A program made the position numbers and the translations under genes. From an uncultured Acetatifactor sp. (GTDB lineage: Bacteria > Bacillota > Clostridia > Lachnospirales > Lachnospiraceae): 53,973 nt of DNA. Shown here piece by piece: positions 51,902 through 53,973 of this stretch (the stretch's first letter is position 1; each line of letters starts with the position of its first letter). Where the stretch lies: NCBI GenBank assembly GCA_910577235.1, contig CAJTMX010000029.1, positions 1-53,973 of the forward strand. The letters are read 5' to 3'. A model generated the notes under the pieces. It was not told where the DNA came from. It saw nothing but the letters and a program-made list of their open reading frames with translations, and did not search any database.

Positions 51902-53815
51902 TTACTGCCTCTGCTTTTTCCGCTGCCGTTTATTCTCGTACATCCTCTCGTCAGCCTGTCTCAGCAATTCCCGATAATCCCTGTTTCCCTCCGCGCAAAC
52001 GCATCCAAAGGAAAACTCCAGCTTAACCCGCAGTTCATCATCCAGATAGGCAATACAGTGTCTTTGAATGAACTCCATCACCTTTACCGCCTCGTCAAGC
52101 TCCTCCTGGGAACCGTAGCCGTATATAAGCAGCACAAATTCGTCTCCGCCCTGTCTGGCCGCGACACTGTTCTGAGGATCAAAAGCATTTATCGTATCCG
52201 CGATCTTCCGCAGATAAATATCGCCCTTGTCATGCCCGTAGTTATCGTTAATGTCTTTCAGGCCGTCCGCGTCTATCATGATCACCGCATAGTGCCCCAG
52301 ATTTTCCGCCATGGCAAAAAGCCTTTCAAGACGGCTGTCCAGCCCCCGCCTGTTATACAGTCCCGTGAGTGAATCAATATCTCTCTCCACTTCTATCTTT
52401 CTGCGCCGGACGGTCTCTTCTGTCACATCAATTACCACGCCCAGGATCTCGTTGTGTTCGCAGATCTCCTCCAGTTTCACATAGCGCTCGGTCTGCACCG
52501 CCAGCTTAAATACGCCTTCCTCACCCGGTACGGGATTGCTCCGCAGCTGCCGGATAAATTCCTGAAACAGCCTGCTGTCGGCCGCCAACTGCCGGGACTC
52601 CTCCTTCTCAAGCATGAGAATCCTGGGAATATGTTCGGTAAACCGAACACTTTTCATCTGCTCATTGTACTCGTACACACCTATGTACATATTGGTCTTA
52701 CTCAGTACATAGGACATCTTCTTGCTGTTTGCCAGCAGGCTATCCACCATCTCATTGATATAACTGCTCAGCTTGGAGAACTCCTCACTGCTCTGAATAT
52801 CCACGCTTTCCTCCAGATTACCCTTGGCAATAGTGCGTAGTTTCTCATTCACGCTGTGGATGCCTTCCACCACATAACGGTTCATACACCACATTACGGC
52901 ATGGGAAAGTATGCCGGTGATCAGCAGCAGGCATATGGCAAGTGCCGCCATATCCATGGGAATCCTCTGATACAATACATTATCCGGCATTACCCTGCCA
53001 ATATAATTGGCACCTATCCGGCCGAATACACAATAGGAACCCACACCGTTTACCCTGGCGTGAAACCCGGCTCCGTCATCGCGGATATCCTCCAGTTGCA
53101 GCCCGATATCTTTCAGATTTTTCCCCACGCACACCAGATCCGTGGAACCCACGATCTCCCCGCTTTCCGCATGGACCGCGTAATAACTGGCCGCGGGATC
53201 TATCCGCAGCATGGAAAAAATATAGGACAGTTTATTCTTCTCCGTAACCTTGGTCAAACGCACCGGCTCCATGCCCACCTGCAGGATAAAATCTCCATCC
53301 TTACTCCACAGGGCAGAGTACTGCATCATCTTTCCCTCCGCCGTATTGGGGGTAACATCCTGAACCAATTTCAATGATCTGTCCTCTAACATGGGCTTAA
53401 AAAAACTCATCTGCTCCCCGGAATCAAAGGTATAATCGTAATATTCCGGATGTGTGCCGGCTACGATCCGTCCTGTTTTGTCAAATATATGGATCTCATC
53501 CACTTCCATGAGCGCGGCAATCCTTTTCAGCTCCTCCATATCCTCCGATACAGAGGGCTCTGCCTGAATCAAGTAAGCGATAGCCTCCGCGTTATACAAA
53601 CAGGTCTGGCTGTATTCCGTTGTGATCTCCCGCAATTCTTCCTTGTTGCGCTCCAGAGTCTGCTGGATCTGGAGGAAAGCCGTGGCCGCGTTGTCACACG
53701 CTCTTTTTTGCTCATTTACAATCTCCATGGCGCATATGGAAAAAAGTATGACCACTGACATGATCAATGTTATGATTCTCAGATGCCTTTTTATAATCTC
53801 CCGAAGTGTTCTCAT
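51902..53815 (-). CDS. Membrane diguanylate cyclase with sensor and HAMP-like regions
   Basis: A 637-residue signalling protein. TM1 is at about 13-31 and an extracellular sensor of about 260 residues follows, Cache-like (FDKTGRIVAGTHPEYYDY). TM2 is near 293-315, then a HAMP-like helix pair, a PAS-like domain (about 375-485) and a C-terminal GGDEF domain. The active motif GGDEF (556-560) is intact, with RQ before it. The RxxD I-site, expected nine residues before GGDEF, is absent (PQNS), so product inhibition is unlikely. It makes c-di-GMP in response to an external signal. The gene ends 83 bases before metY and is independent of it. Confidence 0.93.
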   Translation of the reverse strand: MRTLREIIKRHLRIITLIMSVVILFSICAMEIVNEQKRACDNAATAFLQIQQTLERNKEELREITTEYSQTCLYNAEAIAYLIQAEPSVSEDMEELKRIAALMEVDEIHIFDKTGRIVAGTHPEYYDYTFDSGEQMSFFKPMLEDRSLKLVQDVTPNTAEGKMMQYSALWSKDGDFILQVGMEPVRLTKVTEKNKLSYIFSMLRIDPAASYYAVHAESGEIVGSTDLVCVGKNLKDIGLQLEDIRDDGAGFHARVNGVGSYCVFGRIGANYIGRVMPDNVLYQRIPMDMAALAICLLLITGILSHAVMWCMNRYVVEGIHSVNEKLRTIAKGNLEESVDIQSSEEFSKLSSYINEMVDSLLANSKKMSYVLSKTNMYIGVYEYNEQMKSVRFTEHIPRILMLEKEESRQLAADSRLFQEFIRQLRSNPVPGEEGVFKLAVQTERYVKLEEICEHNEILGVVIDVTEETVRRRKIEVERDIDSLTGLYNRRGLDSRLERLFAMAENLGHYAVIMIDADGLKDINDNYGHDKGDIYLRKIADTINAFDPQNSVAARQGGDEFVLLIYGYGSQEELDEAVKVMEFIQRHCIAYLDDELRVKLEFSFGCVCAEGNRDYRELLRQADERMYENKRQRKKQRQ

Positions 53816-53926
53816 GAATCACCCAGTCCTTTCAGAAACTTTTCTCTTTCCGCTACATGCCCATCACAGTCTGGGTTGAAAAATAGCGAAAACCGTGTTA
53901 TAACAGTTTCCGCCGGGCATAAAAAA

Positions 53927-53973
<47 letters not shown>

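Overview
The window looks like chromosome of a spore-forming Lachnospiraceae-type gut Firmicute (Clostridium cluster XIVa). Supporting signs are strong GGAGG ribosome binding sites, a complete Bcd/EtfAB butyryl-CoA operon, a GerA-type germination protein behind a sigma-G-like promoter, the DUF5716/DUF5717 pair, long-form HPF, and several Clostridia-type regulators. Base composition is fairly balanced and no plasmid or phage backbone is visible. Most genes are on the minus strand.

Layout. 213-8766: a three-gene minus-strand operon of unknown function (helical-repeat giant, Hsp70/actin-like protein, membrane coiled-coil protein), divergent from a peptidoglycan-binding protein. 8897-14842: an AraC regulator and an ABC sugar importer of the LplB/YtcP/LplA type (two permeases and a lipoprotein, no ATPase), followed by a Gfo/Idh/MocA dehydrogenase. 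15099-21711: thlA-crt-hbd-bcd-etfB-etfA, the whole acetyl-CoA to butyryl-CoA route, with a dyad over its promoter. 21712-22481: a repeat-rich gap with 49-bp tandem repeats and a 150-bp imperfect hairpin. 22482-35288: housekeeping and envelope genes: rarA, a Nudix hydrolase with ansA, an M23 protein, hpf, an NlpC/P60 hydrolase, trxB, an SDR, tcdA, a GNAT and a phosphotransferase. 35291-39660: a TPR-nucleotidyltransferase protein with a 36-bp minisatellite, then a solitary GerA protein. 39676-45888: a 1714-residue dockerin-bearing M60-type protease and a membrane-anchored protein with a cohesin-like domain. 46019-53973: a tRNA-Ala remnant, an Na+/alanine symporter, a LytTR-DUF3021-ABC module, intact tRNA-Ala(GGC), metY, a membrane diguanylate cyclase, and a truncated tRNA-Gly at the window end.

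How the genes may work together. The AraC gene and the importer operon share a near-identical 21-bp motif about 85-110 bp upstream of their starts, which suggests one regulator controls both. The protease and the anchored protein look like a minimal cohesin-dockerin pair that would hold a mucinase-like enzyme on the cell surface. The NlpC/P60 gene carries a textbook WalR box. The DNA between hpf and that gene holds six DnaA-box-like nonamers in 95 bp, although gene orientation does not suggest oriC. Starts were adjusted where a Shine-Dalgarno clearly favours an internal codon. All family assignments come from reading the sequence by eye; no searches were run.
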